Shown here: positions 1-8,655 of the stretch, piece after piece | Layout of the letters: every line of letters begins with the position of its first letter | Numbering within the stretch: the stretch's first letter is position 1 | Origin: an uncultured Pseudanabaenaceae cyanobacterium | Lineage (GTDB): Bacteria > Cyanobacteriota > Cyanobacteriia > PCC-9006 > JAAUQQ01 | Direction of reading: 5' to 3' | Assembly (NCBI GenBank): GCA_938021205.1 | Contig: CALIGI010000109.1 | Location: forward strand, 1-33,425 | Length of the DNA: 33,425 nt | Translations under genes and position numbers: made by a program | Notes under the pieces: model-generated | What the model was told of the DNA's origin: nothing | Seen by the model: only the letters and a program-made list of their open reading frames with translations | Database searches by the model: none

Positions 1-153
1 CAGCTCAACGGCATCTCTGGATATGGCACCTTGCAGGGTCAGGTTCGTTCCGGCACGGTGACCGGCGAAGACATCCTCGAAGCTGCCGGTCTGGAAGTTA
101 ATGCTTCTGATGCAAACTTCGTTGAAAGCGTTCTGCGCGATCGCGACGACTAA
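1..153 (+). CDS. C-terminal end of an unrecognised protein (partial, 5' end outside window)
   Basis: The reading frame is open from the first base and ends at a TAA, giving the last 50 residues of a protein. The visible part is hydrophilic and acidic. It has a Gly/Thr-rich stretch (GYGTLQGQVRSGTVTGEDIL) followed by a short helical tail ending in RDRDD. Codon use matches the neighbouring cyanobacterial genes, and a HIP1-like GCGATCGC lies in the last codons, which supports real coding. I do not recognise the family and assign no function. A hairpin terminator about 100 bases downstream (254-283) could end this transcript. Confidence 0.7.
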   Translation, partial: QLNGISGYGTLQGQVRSGTVTGEDILEAAGLEVNASDANFVESVLRDRDD

Positions 154-253
154 GTTTTAGTTTTCCAAGTTTGACTCCGTTTGGGAGTGGCCTGATAAAC
201 CATTCCCTTTCTTGAGCCGCTTCACTAGAGATATTGAATGAATCTTTTCCCTT

Positions 254-283
254 AGCAGGCTGCCGTTTGGTTGCCTGCTTTTT
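254..283 (+). terminator. Rho-independent terminator after the first gene
   Basis: The arms AGCAGGC (254-260) and GCCTGCT (273-279) form a 7-bp GC-rich stem with a 12-base loop, followed directly by a run of five T. The T run is on the plus strand only, so it acts rightward. It either ends the gene stopping at 153 or a short transcript of its own. Confidence 0.75.
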
Positions 284-361
284 GCTATGGCTCCATGCAT
301 TCGGAGAAACCACAACAGTCAATCCCTGTGGCCGCAGCAATCTCGCTCCCAAAATCTCAAC

Positions 362-400
362 AAAAAGCGGCGGCCCCCACTTTCGCAGGAGCAGCCGCTT
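362..400 (-). terminator. psbA terminator
   Basis: Read on the minus strand, AAGCGGC and GCCGCTT form a stem around a 23-base loop and are followed by TTTTG. It lies 40 bases past the psbA stop, the expected place for the end of this highly expressed monocistronic transcript. Confidence 0.75.
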
Positions 401-439
401 CTCAAACCTTTCTCAAGAACTGAATCTCACAAAAGAGAT

Positions 440-1522
440 TTAGCCGTTGATTGCAGGAGCAGTCAGCGCAACAGGTGCAGACTCACCAGCAGCCAGGTCG
501 AGGGGGAAGTTGTGAGCGTTACGCTCATGCATTACTTCCATACCCAAGTTGGCGCGGTTCAGTACATCAGCCCAGGTGCTGACTACACGACCCTGAGAGT
601 CGAGGACAGACTGGTTGAAGTTGAAACCGTTCAGGTTGAACGCCATGGTGCTTACGCCCAGAGCAGTCATCCAGATACCAACCACAGGCCATGCACCCAA
701 GAAGAAGTGCAAGGAACGGGAGTTGTTGAAAGAAGCGTATTGGAAGATCAAACGACCGAAGTAGCCGTGGGCCGCAACGATGTTGTAGGTCTCTTCTTCT
801 TGGCCAAACTTGTAGCCGTAGTTCTGAGATTCAGCTTCAGTGGTCTCACGAACCAAGGAAGAGGTCACCAATGAACCGTGCATGGCGGAGAACAAGGAAC
901 CACCGAATACACCCGCCACACCCAACATGTGGAAGGGGTGCATCAGGATGTTGTGCTCAGCCTGGAAGACCAACATGAAGTTGAAGGTACCAGAGATACC
1001 CAAAGGCATGCCGTCGGAGAAAGAACCTTGACCCAAGGGGTAGATCAAGAACACGGAGCTTGCAGCTGCAACAGGTGCAGAGTAAGCAACGCAAATCCAA
1101 GGGCGCATACCGAGGCGGTAGGACAGTTCCCACTGGCGACCCATGTAAGCAAAGATGCCGACGAGGAAGTGGAAGCAAACCAACTGGTAAGGACCACCGT
1201 TGTACAACCACTCATCAAGGGAAGCAGCTTCCCAGATGGGGTAGAAGTGCAGGCCAATCGCGTTGGAAGAAGGAACAACAGCACCGGAGATGATGTTGTT
1301 GCCGTACAGCAAGGAGCCAGCAACGGGCTCGCGGATGCCGTCGATGTCCACGGGGGGAGCAGCGATGAAAGCAATTACGAAGCAAGCGGTAGCAGCTAGC
1401 AAGGTAGGAATCATCAACACGCCGAACCAACCTACATAGAGGCGGTTGTCGGTGGAGGTGACCCATTCGCAGAAGCGAGCCCAGAGGCTCTCGCTGCGTT
1501 GAGTTTGAATCGTGGTAGTCAT
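440..1522 (-). CDS. psbA: Photosystem II reaction-centre protein D1, Q130 form
   Basis: This is the D1 core subunit of photosystem II, which binds P680, pheophytin, QB and most of the Mn4CaO5 cluster in the thylakoid membrane. The 360 residues match the usual length. All key residues are at standard numbers: Y161 (YZ), D170, E189, H190, H198 (P680), H215 and H272 (non-heme iron), S264 (QB and herbicide site), H332, E333, H337, D342 and A344, the mature C-terminus. The 16 residues after A344 are the extension removed by CtpA. Residue 130 is Gln, as in the standard or low-light D1:1 type; high-light forms carry Glu130. The gene is monocistronic, with a sigma70-type promoter upstream and a hairpin terminator downstream. 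Cyanobacteria usually carry several psbA copies, so this is probably one of a family. Confidence 0.99.
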   Translation of the reverse strand: MTTTIQTQRSESLWARFCEWVTSTDNRLYVGWFGVLMIPTLLAATACFVIAFIAAPPVDIDGIREPVAGSLLYGNNIISGAVVPSSNAIGLHFYPIWEAASLDEWLYNGGPYQLVCFHFLVGIFAYMGRQWELSYRLGMRPWICVAYSAPVAAASSVFLIYPLGQGSFSDGMPLGISGTFNFMLVFQAEHNILMHPFHMLGVAGVFGGSLFSAMHGSLVTSSLVRETTEAESQNYGYKFGQEEETYNIVAAHGYFGRLIFQYASFNNSRSLHFFLGAWPVVGIWMTALGVSTMAFNLNGFNFNQSVLDSQGRVVSTWADVLNRANLGMEVMHERNAHNFPLDLAAGESAPVALTAPAING

Positions 1523-1604
1523 TTGAAAATTATTGCAGTGTTGCTAACCAAACCCGACCTAAAAGTCATGGGATTTTGGAAGCGGGACTTTTATGTATGA
1601 GTTC

Positions 1605-1633
1605 ATACTAACCGAATTGTTAAGCAATGTAAA
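1605..1633 (-). promoter_or_regulatory. psbA promoter
   Basis: On the minus strand, a -35 box TTTACA (1628-1633) is followed after exactly 17 bases by a -10 box TAGTAT (1605-1610). Transcription would start near 1598, giving a leader of about 75 bases. Directly before the ATG the leader is A/U-rich (AATAATTTT) and has no good Shine-Dalgarno. This resembles the AU-box arrangement described for cyanobacterial psbA messages. No start site has been measured here. Confidence 0.7.
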
Positions 1634-1696
1634 CCTTCTTGAGGATTACTTTCGGCATACCCCACATAGCCAGGGCTTATGACCCACTAGAGAAAG

Positions 1697-1727
1697 AGCT
1701 AAGGCCTTCTCATCCAAGGCTTTAGCT
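1697..1727 (+). promoter_or_regulatory. Stable hairpin in the guaD leader
   Basis: AGCTAAGGCCTT (1697-1708) and AAGGCTTTAGCT (1716-1727) pair over 12 bp, with one G-U wobble, around a 7-base loop. The hairpin ends 28 bases before the guaD start codon and has no T run after it on the plus strand. It could be a leader stability or attenuation element for guaD. It does not look like a purine riboswitch, and no ligand can be assigned. Confidence 0.45.
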
Positions 1728-1755
1728 TCTCCAGAGCGAGTGACGGTAAACCGCC

Positions 1756-2244
1756 ATGGCCCAGACTTCAGAACAAAAGCAACGAGAATTCATGACGCGG
1801 GCAATCGCCCTTTCCCAGCAGGGCATGCGCCATGACAAGGGCGGTCCCTTTGGCGCAGTCATCATCAAAGATGGCGAAATCATCGGCGAAGGCCACAACG
1901 AAGTCACCTCCAGCCACGACCCCACGGCCCATGCTGAAGTTGTTGCCATCCGTCGGGCCTGTGCCAATCTCAATAGCTTTCAGCTCGATGGCTGCGAACT
2001 CTACACTAGCTGCGAGCCCTGCCCCATGTGCCTGGGGGCAATCTACTGGGCCAGGATTGAGCGGATGTTCTACGGCAATACCCAGGCGGATGCAGCGGCG
2101 ATTGGTTTTGATGACCAGTTCATTTATGAGGAGCTGGATCGGGAGAAGGGCGATCGCCGCCTCCCCATGGCTCAGTTCATGCGGGATGAGGCCAATGCTG
2201 CATTTCAAGAATGGGCGGGGAAAGGCGATCGGGTGGATTATTAG
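1756..2244 (+). CDS. guaD: Guanine deaminase-like nucleoside deaminase (CDA fold)
   Basis: This is a zinc-dependent cytidine-deaminase-fold enzyme of 162 residues, probably converting guanine to xanthine in purine salvage. The active site is complete: H59-A-E61 supplies one Zn ligand and the proton shuttle, and P88-C89-x-x-C92 supplies the other two ligands. Several blocks fit the Bacillus subtilis GuaD type rather than TadA: GGPFGAV (29-35), the TSSHDPTAHAEV region (51-62), YTSCEPCPMCLGAIYWAR (83-100) and GFDDQFIYEE (117-126). The C-terminus ends in an aromatic tail (DY), also as in GuaD. A role as a general nucleobase deaminase cannot be excluded. The gene stands alone, convergent with ndhD1, and shares a two-way terminator with it. 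The RBS is weak, and a strong hairpin sits in the leader. Confidence 0.87.
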   Translation: MAQTSEQKQREFMTRAIALSQQGMRHDKGGPFGAVIIKDGEIIGEGHNEVTSSHDPTAHAEVVAIRRACANLNSFQLDGCELYTSCEPCPMCLGAIYWARIERMFYGNTQADAAAIGFDDQFIYEELDREKGDRRLPMAQFMRDEANAAFQEWAGKGDRVDY

Positions 2245-2336
2245 CAGCTCATCCCCATACCCCGTAGGGACTTGGCATCGCCACGTCCGCCCCAGCCCCC
2301 CCCATACCCAAGCAATCCAATTTTCAGCCCCAAACC

Positions 2337-2375
2337 AAAAGCCCCCTGATTTCACAGTGAAATCAGGGGGCTTTT
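2337..2375. terminator. Bidirectional terminator between guaD and ndhD1
   Basis: This is a 39-base near-perfect palindrome: AAAAGCCCCCTGATTTCAC pairs with its exact complement across a single central base, so the real loop will be a few bases wider. A4 before and T4 after make it work in both directions. It lies 92 bases after guaD and 35 bases after the ndhD1 stop. Confidence 0.9.
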
Positions 2376-2410
2376 CAATCAATTCTTATCCGGTACTGAA
2401 TCGGTTTGAA

Positions 2411-4015
2411 CTAATCCATGCGGGCGAAGTCAGCGCCTTCAGCAATGGTCGGAGCTTCCATAACCTGAGCGTAAAGCGTTCCAGTCTGGCTTTGAGCCAA
2501 GGTCGGCAGAATGCTTTGGTAATGAGCCGCGATCGCATCGGTCTTCACATCGTGAACCTGAGTGGCAAGCTTGGGGTACAAGCCAATCCCAATCACAGGA
2601 ACCACGAGGCAAAGGGCAATGAAGATTTCCCGAGCGTTGGCATCAACCTGGAAGCCACCGTCTAGCTTGAGCTTGAGGTCGCCGAAGAAGATACGGCGCA
2701 TCATCGAGAGCAAGTACATGGGGGTCAGCACTAGGCCAACCGCAGCGAGGAGAACCACAACCACGCGGAAGCTATTGCTGTAAGCACTATCAGTTGCAAA
2801 GCCGAGGAAGATGGTGAGTTCGCTAACGAAGCCACTCATGCCGGGCAGGGCTAGAGAAGCCATTGCCACTGCGGTGAACAGTGCGAAGGCGAGGGGCATT
2901 TGCTTAGCAAGGCCACTCATCTTGTCCATTTCCAAGGTGTGGGTGCGGTCGTAGGCAACACCACAGAGGAAGAACATCGCCGCTGCAATCAAACCGTGGG
3001 AGACCATCTGGAGCATTGCACCGCTGAGGCCGAGGCTGTTATAAGCCGCAATGCCCAGGAGCACAAAGCCCATGTGAGAGATGGAAGAGTAAGCGACGCG
3101 GCGCTTGAGGTTGTTTTGAGCGAAGGCAGAGAAGGCACCGTAAACGATGTTGACTACGCCGAGAACTGCTAGCAGCGGAGCCAACTTAATGTGGGCGTCG
3201 GGCAGCATTTCAACGTTGAAGCGAAGCAGACCGTAACCACCCATCTTCAGCAACACACCGGCCAGAAGCATGGAACCCGGCGCACTCGCTTCACCGTGGG
3301 CATCGGGCAACCAGGTGTGCAGCGGGAAGACAGAAAGCTTGGTACCGAAGGCAATCAAGAAACCCAAGTAGAGCAACATTTCCATGCCCGCTGGGTAATC
3401 CTTCATCGCCAGGGCCTGCATGTCGAAGGTGGGAGCGCCACTGCCGTAGAAGGCCATGGTCAGGGCACCAATCAAAATGAAGATTGAAGCAACAGCTGTA
3501 TAGAGGATGAACTTCGTTGCAGCGTAGAGACGCTTGGGGCCACCCCAGATGGAAATCAGCAGGTAGACCGGAACCAGTTCCAGCTCCCACACCAGGAAGA
3601 ACATCATCAAGTCCTGGGTTGCAAAAACTGCAATCTGGGCACTGTACATGATGAGCATTAGCGCGAAGAAGAGTTTCGGCTTCTTCTGGGTATTCCAGCC
3701 TGCCAACATGGCGAGGGTGGTTACCAATCCGGTGAGAATCACCAGGGGCATGGACAGACCGTCTACGGCCAGGGACCAGTTAAGGCCCAGTTGAGGAATC
3801 CAGTTGTAGGTCTCGGTGAGCTGAAAATCTGCGCTTTGCAGAATGTAGTTGCTACCGAAGACATAAATCATCAAAGCAAAGTCAATCAAGCCGACGCCCA
3901 AGGCGTACCAGCGGATTGTCTTACCGTCTTTGTCAGAGATGAAGGGAATCGGCAACGCCGCCACCAGGGGCAGCATCGTAATTATGGTTAGCCAGGGCAG
4001 TTGAGCACTTTCCAT
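2411..4015 (-). CDS. ndhD1: NAD(P)H-quinone oxidoreductase (NDH-1) subunit 4, NdhD1 type
   Basis: This is an antiporter-like membrane subunit of cyanobacterial NDH-1 (ferredoxin-dependent plastoquinone reductase), which pumps protons in cyclic electron flow and respiration. The 534 residues are the normal length and contain about 14 transmembrane helices. Family motifs are clear: the [11 protein letters not shown] segment (143-153) with the conserved membrane Glu, K226 in [20 protein letters not shown] (222-241), and the [10 protein letters not shown] block. It looks like the respiratory and cyclic NdhD1/D2 type rather than the CO2-uptake NdhD3/D4 type, but without an alignment that is a judgement. 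No other ndh gene is adjacent. The start ATG (MESAQLPW) fits the family N-terminus. Confidence 0.95.
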   Translation of the reverse strand: MESAQLPWLTIITMLPLVAALPIPFISDKDGKTIRWYALGVGLIDFALMIYVFGSNYILQSADFQLTETYNWIPQLGLNWSLAVDGLSMPLVILTGLVTTLAMLAGWNTQKKPKLFFALMLIMYSAQIAVFATQDLMMFFLVWELELVPVYLLISIWGGPKRLYAATKFILYTAVASIFILIGALTMAFYGSGAPTFDMQALAMKDYPAGMEMLLYLGFLIAFGTKLSVFPLHTWLPDAHGEASAPGSMLLAGVLLKMGGYGLLRFNVEMLPDAHIKLAPLLAVLGVVNIVYGAFSAFAQNNLKRRVAYSSISHMGFVLLGIAAYNSLGLSGAMLQMVSHGLIAAAMFFLCGVAYDRTHTLEMDKMSGLAKQMPLAFALFTAVAMASLALPGMSGFVSELTIFLGFATDSAYSNSFRVVVVLLAAVGLVLTPMYLLSMMRRIFFGDLKLKLDGGFQVDANAREIFIALCLVVPVIGIGLYPKLATQVHDVKTDAIAAHYQSILPTLAQSQTGTLYAQVMEAPTIAEGADFARMD

Positions 4016-4199
4016 CAGATCAGTACCGGAGAGGTCGATTTGTGAGGAGCACGCTGGCCATGGAGCAGAGGAGGTGCCGAGACCTAGTCAACTGATTCGT
4101 CAACATGCTTCCTGGGAGATAGGCTTCTAAGCCCACTCCATCTTGCAGTGTTAAGTATAGTTAATAACTGAGCATTTATACTCAACTTTCACCGCCATG

Positions 4200-4229
4200 A
4201 ACATAGTAGCTCATGTTAATTAATGTAAA
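4200..4229 (-). promoter_or_regulatory. Candidate ndhD1 promoter
   Basis: On the minus strand, TTTACA (4224-4229) is followed after 18 bases by TATGTT (4200-4205). This would give a leader of about 180 bases before the ndhD1 ATG. The -35 box is identical to that of psbA in this window. A second AT-rich candidate (TATACT) lies nearer the gene but with worse spacing. Confidence 0.5.
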
Positions 4230-4600
4230 CAATCTTTTTTCAACCTTTCCGGGTAAAAGTGATATTTATACCTTTCAGTATCCATACTCGATCTGCAAAT
4301 CTCCCTTGGTACGAGTCTTTTGAAGGCTGACAAGCAAATCAAGACCTTGTATGCAAAGGCCATCGCCCCAGCAATCGTTCCCCCAAATTTCCCAGCAGTC
4401 GCTCTGTGCAATTTCGGACAGCACGACTGTTTTTCCCAGGTGAGCTCTATTTAGCAGCGAGACGAAAGTCTTAAGGGGTAAGTCTTTAGTCGCTCAACCT
4501 CAACCTCTAACCAATGGTGAGAATCAACATATCTAGGTGAGCAGTCACTTCAGATTGAAGTCATCGCCCAGCTTGATCGCTCTCCGTAACTCTAAAGAAC

Positions 4601-4642
4601 AAGCCCCCCCAATCACTCAAGGGGAGCGATTGGGGGGGCTTT
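4601..4642 (-). terminator. thrB terminator
   Basis: AAGCCCCCCCAATC (4601-4614) and GATTGGGGGGGCTT (4628-4641) form a perfect 14-bp stem with a 13-base loop. It lies 19 bases past the thrB stop. The T tract is short on both strands, so efficiency is uncertain and it may work in either direction. Confidence 0.75.
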
Positions 4643-4660
4643 CAGCATTTCAAAGAACGG

Positions 4661-5578
4661 CTAGAGCGTTTGGGTAACCGTGCCTGCATTGTTTATTGCT
4701 AGGACGTGGGCTTGGGCTGCTGTGCCGCAGCTCTTCCAGGCATCGACCATGGCATCGGCGATCGCCCCAGCCTTATCCTCCGCCCCTAATGCCAGCAAAG
4801 TCGGCCCCGCGCCACTGATGACGAGGCCATGGGCTCCTGCGGCGATCGCCGCCCGCTGCACCACATCCCGCCCCGGAATTAACTGAGTGCGATAGGGCTC
4901 ATGGATACGGTCTTGAAGCGCCGCCTTAAGCCAATCTGCTCGCCCGGTATCTAAGGCTCGCACCAATAAGCCCAGGTGGGAGGTGTTGAAAATAGCATCG
5001 GCACGGCTATAGCTCTCAGGCAAGACCTGGCGGGCCTTTTCGGTGGAGAGGGTGAAATTGGGGATGGCCAGGATTGGGACAATGTTCGCGTTCCAAGGCA
5101 GTTCACAAATTTCCCAGTCCTGCTCAATCCCACTGGCTGCTAAGCGACAACCTCCCATGAGAGCAGGAACGACGTTGTCTGGGTGACCCTCAATTTCTGT
5201 CGCTAGGGCAGCGATCGCTTCCCGGCTCAGCGGCCCCCCAGCCAAAGCATTGGCTCCCACCAGGCCACCAACAATAGCGGTCGCAGAACTACCCAAGCCT
5301 CGGGACAGTGGAATCGCGGCCTCAATTTCAATACGTACCGGCGGCATGGGCTGATTGAGATAGACAAACAGCTTACTGAAGGATTGATAGACGAAATTCG
5401 TCTCATCGGTGGTGAGCTTATCAGCCCCCTCGCCCTTCGCGGAGATTTGCAAGGCCTCCCCATCTGCCAAACGGGTAAAGCGAAAATCGTTATGCAGGGT
5501 CCAGGCCGCACCGAGGCAGTCAAACCCTGGGCCGAGATTTGCAGTCGTGGCAGGAACGGAGACTTGGATAGTAGACAC
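4661..5578 (-). CDS. thrB: Homoserine kinase
   Basis: This cytoplasmic GHMP-family kinase phosphorylates L-homoserine to O-phosphohomoserine, the step before threonine synthase. The 305 residues match the family. Motifs run in order: the N-terminal VPATTANLGPGFDCLG (8-23), the ATP-binding glycine/serine loop P90-LSRGLGSSATA (90-101), EGHPDN (130-135) and the C-terminal ISGAGPTLLAL loop near 255-265. The start is GTG at 5576-5578; the next residues, STIQVSVPATTANLGPG, fit the usual ThrB N-terminus. The gene stands alone with its own terminator. Neither thrC nor hom is nearby, which is common in cyanobacteria. Confidence 0.96.
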   Translation of the reverse strand: MSTIQVSVPATTANLGPGFDCLGAAWTLHNDFRFTRLADGEALQISAKGEGADKLTTDETNFVYQSFSKLFVYLNQPMPPVRIEIEAAIPLSRGLGSSATAIVGGLVGANALAGGPLSREAIAALATEIEGHPDNVVPALMGGCRLAASGIEQDWEICELPWNANIVPILAIPNFTLSTEKARQVLPESYSRADAIFNTSHLGLLVRALDTGRADWLKAALQDRIHEPYRTQLIPGRDVVQRAAIAAGAHGLVISGAGPTLLALGAEDKAGAIADAMVDAWKSCGTAAQAHVLAINNAGTVTQTL

Positions 5579-6313
5579 AGCAGCAGAAAACGGTAGAGGG
5601 AGGATTAGAAAGACAAAGGAGAGTGCCGATTACGAAAGCGCATTGAGGCTCGGGGGCATGGACTTTGCTGCGGTCTCGCCTCCTCGTCCCGTCAATTATC
5701 CCAAGAAATGTAGCGTGGCTGAATGCAGTATTGAGATGAGATGCCACAGCTTATGGCAGCTCAGCTCCCAAGGAAAACATGGGAATCAGAGCTGTGATGT
5801 CAATTATCGATACAGCCTCTACATTGAAAGGGGGTGATCAATCCAATTACATGGCTGAGACCTCTAAATCTACTGGACTTCAGAAAACATCAACCTTGCA
5901 GAAGACAATGCTCAAACCAGTAAGACCATTGCGATAAATCCAGCATTCCATCCTTACATGAAGGCTGAGTTTCTTATTTTATGGTGAGGAATTAAGCCGA
6001 TTTCTCCAGCCTTGATCAACAGAAGACCGCAAGCTCTGCCTGCGTGACTTCACCGAGAAAGCCCTATCTATTGGAAGTCGGCTTTCGGCAATCACGCAAT
6101 AATCACGCCATCCAGGCTCAGGAATTCCACGGGAGAAAATCAATTCCTTTTCTAGAAAGGATTTCTAGAGCCTGCCTGTGATGTATTTTTTCAGTGAAAT
6201 TACAGCTTAGAGAAGCAGGTCATCCGACAGATCGCCTATCGTCTACTCAAGTACTGAGTGTTCAGTGCGTCTCATTGATAGACTCAAATCAGGGTTCGAC
6301 CAGGGCAGCAGAC
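5579..6313. other. Long intergenic region upstream of thrB and the pentapeptide gene
   Basis: About 735 bases lie between the divergent thrB and pentapeptide-repeat genes. They contain a 28-codon frame preceded by an extended Shine-Dalgarno-like sequence (5827-5937). There is also an imperfect hairpin with arms GAAAGCC (6057-6063) and GGCTTTC (6080-6086), and a small hairpin around TCTAGA near 6145-6161. The pentapeptide frame itself can be extended back to a GTG at 6194. Nothing else can be supported. Confidence 0.55.
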
Positions 6314-7609
6314 ATGGCAACTTCTCAACCAAAGAGTGTGATCGTAAATCGTGCTCCAGTCAGCCTTCTCGAAAATGATGTCGAGGCTTGGAATCGCTGG
6401 CGCAGTAGTAACTTTCACCGCCATCCCAACCTGGACAATATCGCCCTGGATAACACCGATCTAAATCGTGCCAACCTTAGCAGCTTAGAACTCAAGCTTG
6501 CTAGCCTGTGCGAATCAGAACTCCAAGCCGCTGATTTATCTGACTCCTCCCTCTACACCGCCAACCTCCAGGGAGCCAATCTAGGATCAGCCAGCCTCAA
6601 ATCCTCAGACCTGCGGGAGGCCAATTTCAGCTTGGCGGATCTGCATTCTGCCAATCTAAAACAGGCAGACCTCCACACCGCAGATCTCTACACCGCCAAC
6701 CTAAAAGAAGCTAATCTCCAACAGGCCAATCTCTCCAACGCTGACCTGGCAGAAGCTGAGCTAACTCTGGCCAATCTGAGCGGTGCTAACCTCATGGGAG
6801 CCCTGATGCGTCAGGCCATGATGTATAGCATCAACCTGACCGCAGCAAATCTACGGGGGGCTAATCTCCAACAAGCAGACATGCGAGAATCGGTTCTCAA
6901 CGGTGCAAACCTCCAGCAAACCAACCTCAGCGAGGCCAACCTGGACCAAGCCACTCTAGCCCGTGTAGATGTGAGCTTTGCCAATTTCTTTGGGGCAAGC
7001 CTACGGGACAGCATGATGCGAGATGCCAAGGGGCAAACTGCAAACTTCCAGAATGCAGATCTAACCCGCGCTGACTTTAGCCGGGCGGACTTATACGGCG
7101 CGAACTTCAGCCGGGCCAACCTGGAAGAGGCAATGCTCCACGAAGCAGATTTTAGCGGGGGGTGCCTCTATTCGGCCAACTTGGCGAGCGCTCGTCTTTA
7201 TCGGGCAATTCTGCACCAAGCGGACCTGAGTCAAGCCAATCTCCAGGGGGCCAATCTAGTGCGGGCCAATCTCCAGGAGAGCATTTTACGAGGCGCAATC
7301 CTACGCCACACCAATGGCTACGGTGCCAACTTCCGACACACAGACCTGCGCAATTGCCAATTGCAAAGCGCAATCCTCTATGCGGCAGACTTGAACCGAG
7401 CCAATCTTCAGGGTGCAATCTTGACTGATGCCAATTTGCGAGGAGCCAATCTTCAGGGTGCAAACCTAAGAATGACAGACCTGCGTGGTGCAGATCTAAA
7501 GTATGCCGACCTACGAGGAGCCTGCCTGAAAGGCGCAGACATCAGAGGCTGTAATTTGGATGACATCAAGGTCACTGACACTGAATTGCAAGGCGCAATT
7601 CTCGATTGA
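6314..7609 (+). CDS. Long pentapeptide-repeat protein
   Basis: From about residue 39 to the end the protein is almost uninterrupted A(D/N)LxX pentapeptides, for example ANLQGANLGSASL and ADLRGACLKGADI. This makes about 78 repeats, or roughly 19 coils of a right-handed quadrilateral beta-helix. There is no signal peptide or membrane segment, so it is probably cytosolic. The first 38 residues include an EAWNRWR motif like the W-N-x-W-R segment that precedes the helix in other cyanobacterial pentapeptide proteins. That is why I chose ATG 6314 (MATSQPK, 431 aa) over the in-frame GTG at 6194, which would add 40 residues with no family resemblance. The biochemical role of such proteins is mostly unknown; scaffolding or binding is a guess. 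It is monocistronic, with a likely terminator at 7864-7891. Confidence 0.9.
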   Translation: MATSQPKSVIVNRAPVSLLENDVEAWNRWRSSNFHRHPNLDNIALDNTDLNRANLSSLELKLASLCESELQAADLSDSSLYTANLQGANLGSASLKSSDLREANFSLADLHSANLKQADLHTADLYTANLKEANLQQANLSNADLAEAELTLANLSGANLMGALMRQAMMYSINLTAANLRGANLQQADMRESVLNGANLQQTNLSEANLDQATLARVDVSFANFFGASLRDSMMRDAKGQTANFQNADLTRADFSRADLYGANFSRANLEEAMLHEADFSGGCLYSANLASARLYRAILHQADLSQANLQGANLVRANLQESILRGAILRHTNGYGANFRHTDLRNCQLQSAILYAADLNRANLQGAILTDANLRGANLQGANLRMTDLRGADLKYADLRGACLKGADIRGCNLDDIKVTDTELQGAILD

Positions 7610-7953
7610 GGACTCATTGCTAGCCCCGATCACCACAGACAAGGGCTCCCAAGAGTTTTCAGAGATCGCAATTTCAACCTCACCCCACTGTCGCTAACAG
7701 AGCCGCTAGCAGATTCCGGTGGAAATCAACCCGAACCTAGGCATCGCGCATCGGTGAAGTAGAGGCGTTGAAACCGCTCAAGGACTAGCCCCGCGCATCA
7801 GAATTTCCTCAAGCTGCATAAACAGCCCCCTGAATTAAGATTTTCGCTCTAGGATAGGAAAAGTGTAGGGCTTCAGCTCTACAGTATTTTTGAGCATGAC
7901 AGTCTTATTGATTTTCCTCAATACAGCGCCATACCAAAGGAGCGGTTTAGCCG
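7610..7953. other. Intergenic region after the pentapeptide gene
   Basis: These 344 bases contain one likely terminator hairpin (7864-7891) and the leader of the next gene, with AGGAG at 7937-7941. I see no coding frame or RNA in the first 250 bases. Confidence 0.55.
7864..7891 (+). terminator. Likely terminator of the pentapeptide gene or leader attenuator
   Basis: TGTAGGGC (7864-7871), the tetraloop TTCA and GCTCTACA (7876-7883) form an 8-bp stem with one G-U pair, followed by GTATTTTT. It lies 255 bases after the pentapeptide stop and only 63 before the next start codon, so it could also attenuate the downstream gene. Confidence 0.55.
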
Positions 7954-8457
7954 ATGAAGGCACAGCAATCCATTCTTGACCAAGCCCAACAGGGAAATGC
8001 AGCGGCAATTGGCCGACTCATGCAGGCTCCCCTGAGTGCGAAGGGTATTACGGTGAACACCCACATCAAGAACGGTTGCCTTCAAGTAAATTTGGTTGCG
8101 GATACTTGTCCGCCCAAAAATGCCTCGTTATCTTTCATCAAAAATGGCATCACTCACCTCAACCCCCAAGGCGTTAGGGCAGTACGCATTGATGGCTATC
8201 AAACAGGGTCTTCAACGCCTAGCTGGATTTCTCGCATTAACCTAGGGAGCAATGGTGATGATCTTGCCAGCGCTCCCTCTGGTGACTTGTATCGCGATCG
8301 CCTCCCAAACAATCCCCGAGCGGGAATCGGCAAGAAATTATTGATTGCCTTGGGTCTAGCGGGATTAATTCTGCTGGGAATTTGGGCAGCCATGGCCCTA
8401 ACAAATACCAACAGCAAGACACCCACTTCTCCCACGGAGGAAGTACTTGAGCCTTAG
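7954..8457 (+). CDS. Conserved cyanobacterial protein with one C-terminal membrane helix
   Basis: The protein has 167 residues. Residues 5-95 form a small soluble domain (LDQAQQGNAAAIGRLMQ, then a mixed beta segment with GCLQVNLVAD and the VRAVRIDGYQTG strand). A linker of about 30 residues follows, then a single transmembrane helix at about 129-149 and a short Thr/Pro/Glu tail. The soluble part resembles a domain I have seen at the N-terminus of several uncharacterised cyanobacterial proteins, with no known function. There is no signal peptide, so the N-terminus probably faces the cytoplasm. AGGAG lies 12 bases before the ATG. A two-way terminator follows the stop. No function is assigned. 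Confidence 0.8.
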   Translation: MKAQQSILDQAQQGNAAAIGRLMQAPLSAKGITVNTHIKNGCLQVNLVADTCPPKNASLSFIKNGITHLNPQGVRAVRIDGYQTGSSTPSWISRINLGSNGDDLASAPSGDLYRDRLPNNPRAGIGKKLLIALGLAGLILLGIWAAMALTNTNSKTPTSPTEEVLEP

Positions 8458-8488
8458 TTTGTGGGAAGGGCGATCAGCAGAGAATCAT

Positions 8489-8532
8489 AAAAAAAGAAGG
8501 GTGGCCGAATCAGTTTGGTCACCCTTCTTTTT
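8489..8532. terminator. Bidirectional terminator
   Basis: AAAAAGAAGGGTG (8491-8503) pairs exactly with CACCCTTCTTTTT (8520-8532) around a 16-base loop that can pair further. Runs of A before and T after let it act in both directions. It ends the gene at 7954-8457 and would also stop leftward transcripts from the small frame at 8656-8877. Confidence 0.85.
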
Positions 8533-8655
8533 GGGGATACGAGACCACAAAGGGCAGGATTGTCGCAATGCTGAGCTCAGCAACAATGAGCCGGGAGCAA
8601 CAGTCGCATTTAAATCTCTATCCCGATCAAAATTCGATAGCTGTGGAAACTCTAT

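Larger units (their letters stand above)
4016..4660. other. Long intergenic region between thrB and ndhD1
   Basis: These 645 bases hold the ndhD1 leader and candidate promoter (4200-4229) and the thrB terminator (4601-4642). The middle (about 4240-4600) has only short frames, with no RBS and no family signal. I see no gene or RNA I can support there. Confidence 0.6.

Noticed and set aside
287..1399. Long plus-strand frames opposite psbA (287-874, 878-1399)
   Set aside because: They are antisense to a highly conserved gene, have no family pattern, and exist because psbA codon use leaves few stops on the other strand.
1756..2244. tadA (tRNA adenosine deaminase) as the identity of the deaminase
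   Set aside because: The motif contexts GFDDQFIYEE and YTSCEPCPMCLGAIYWAR and the C-terminal tail fit the GuaD type much better.
4220..4411. 63-codon minus-strand frame in the ndhD1-thrB spacer
   Set aside because: No RBS, it overlaps the ndhD1 promoter candidate, and the composition is not protein-like.
5409..5837. 142-codon plus-strand frame over the start of thrB
   Set aside because: The first third is antisense to thrB and the remainder has no RBS or protein-like pattern.
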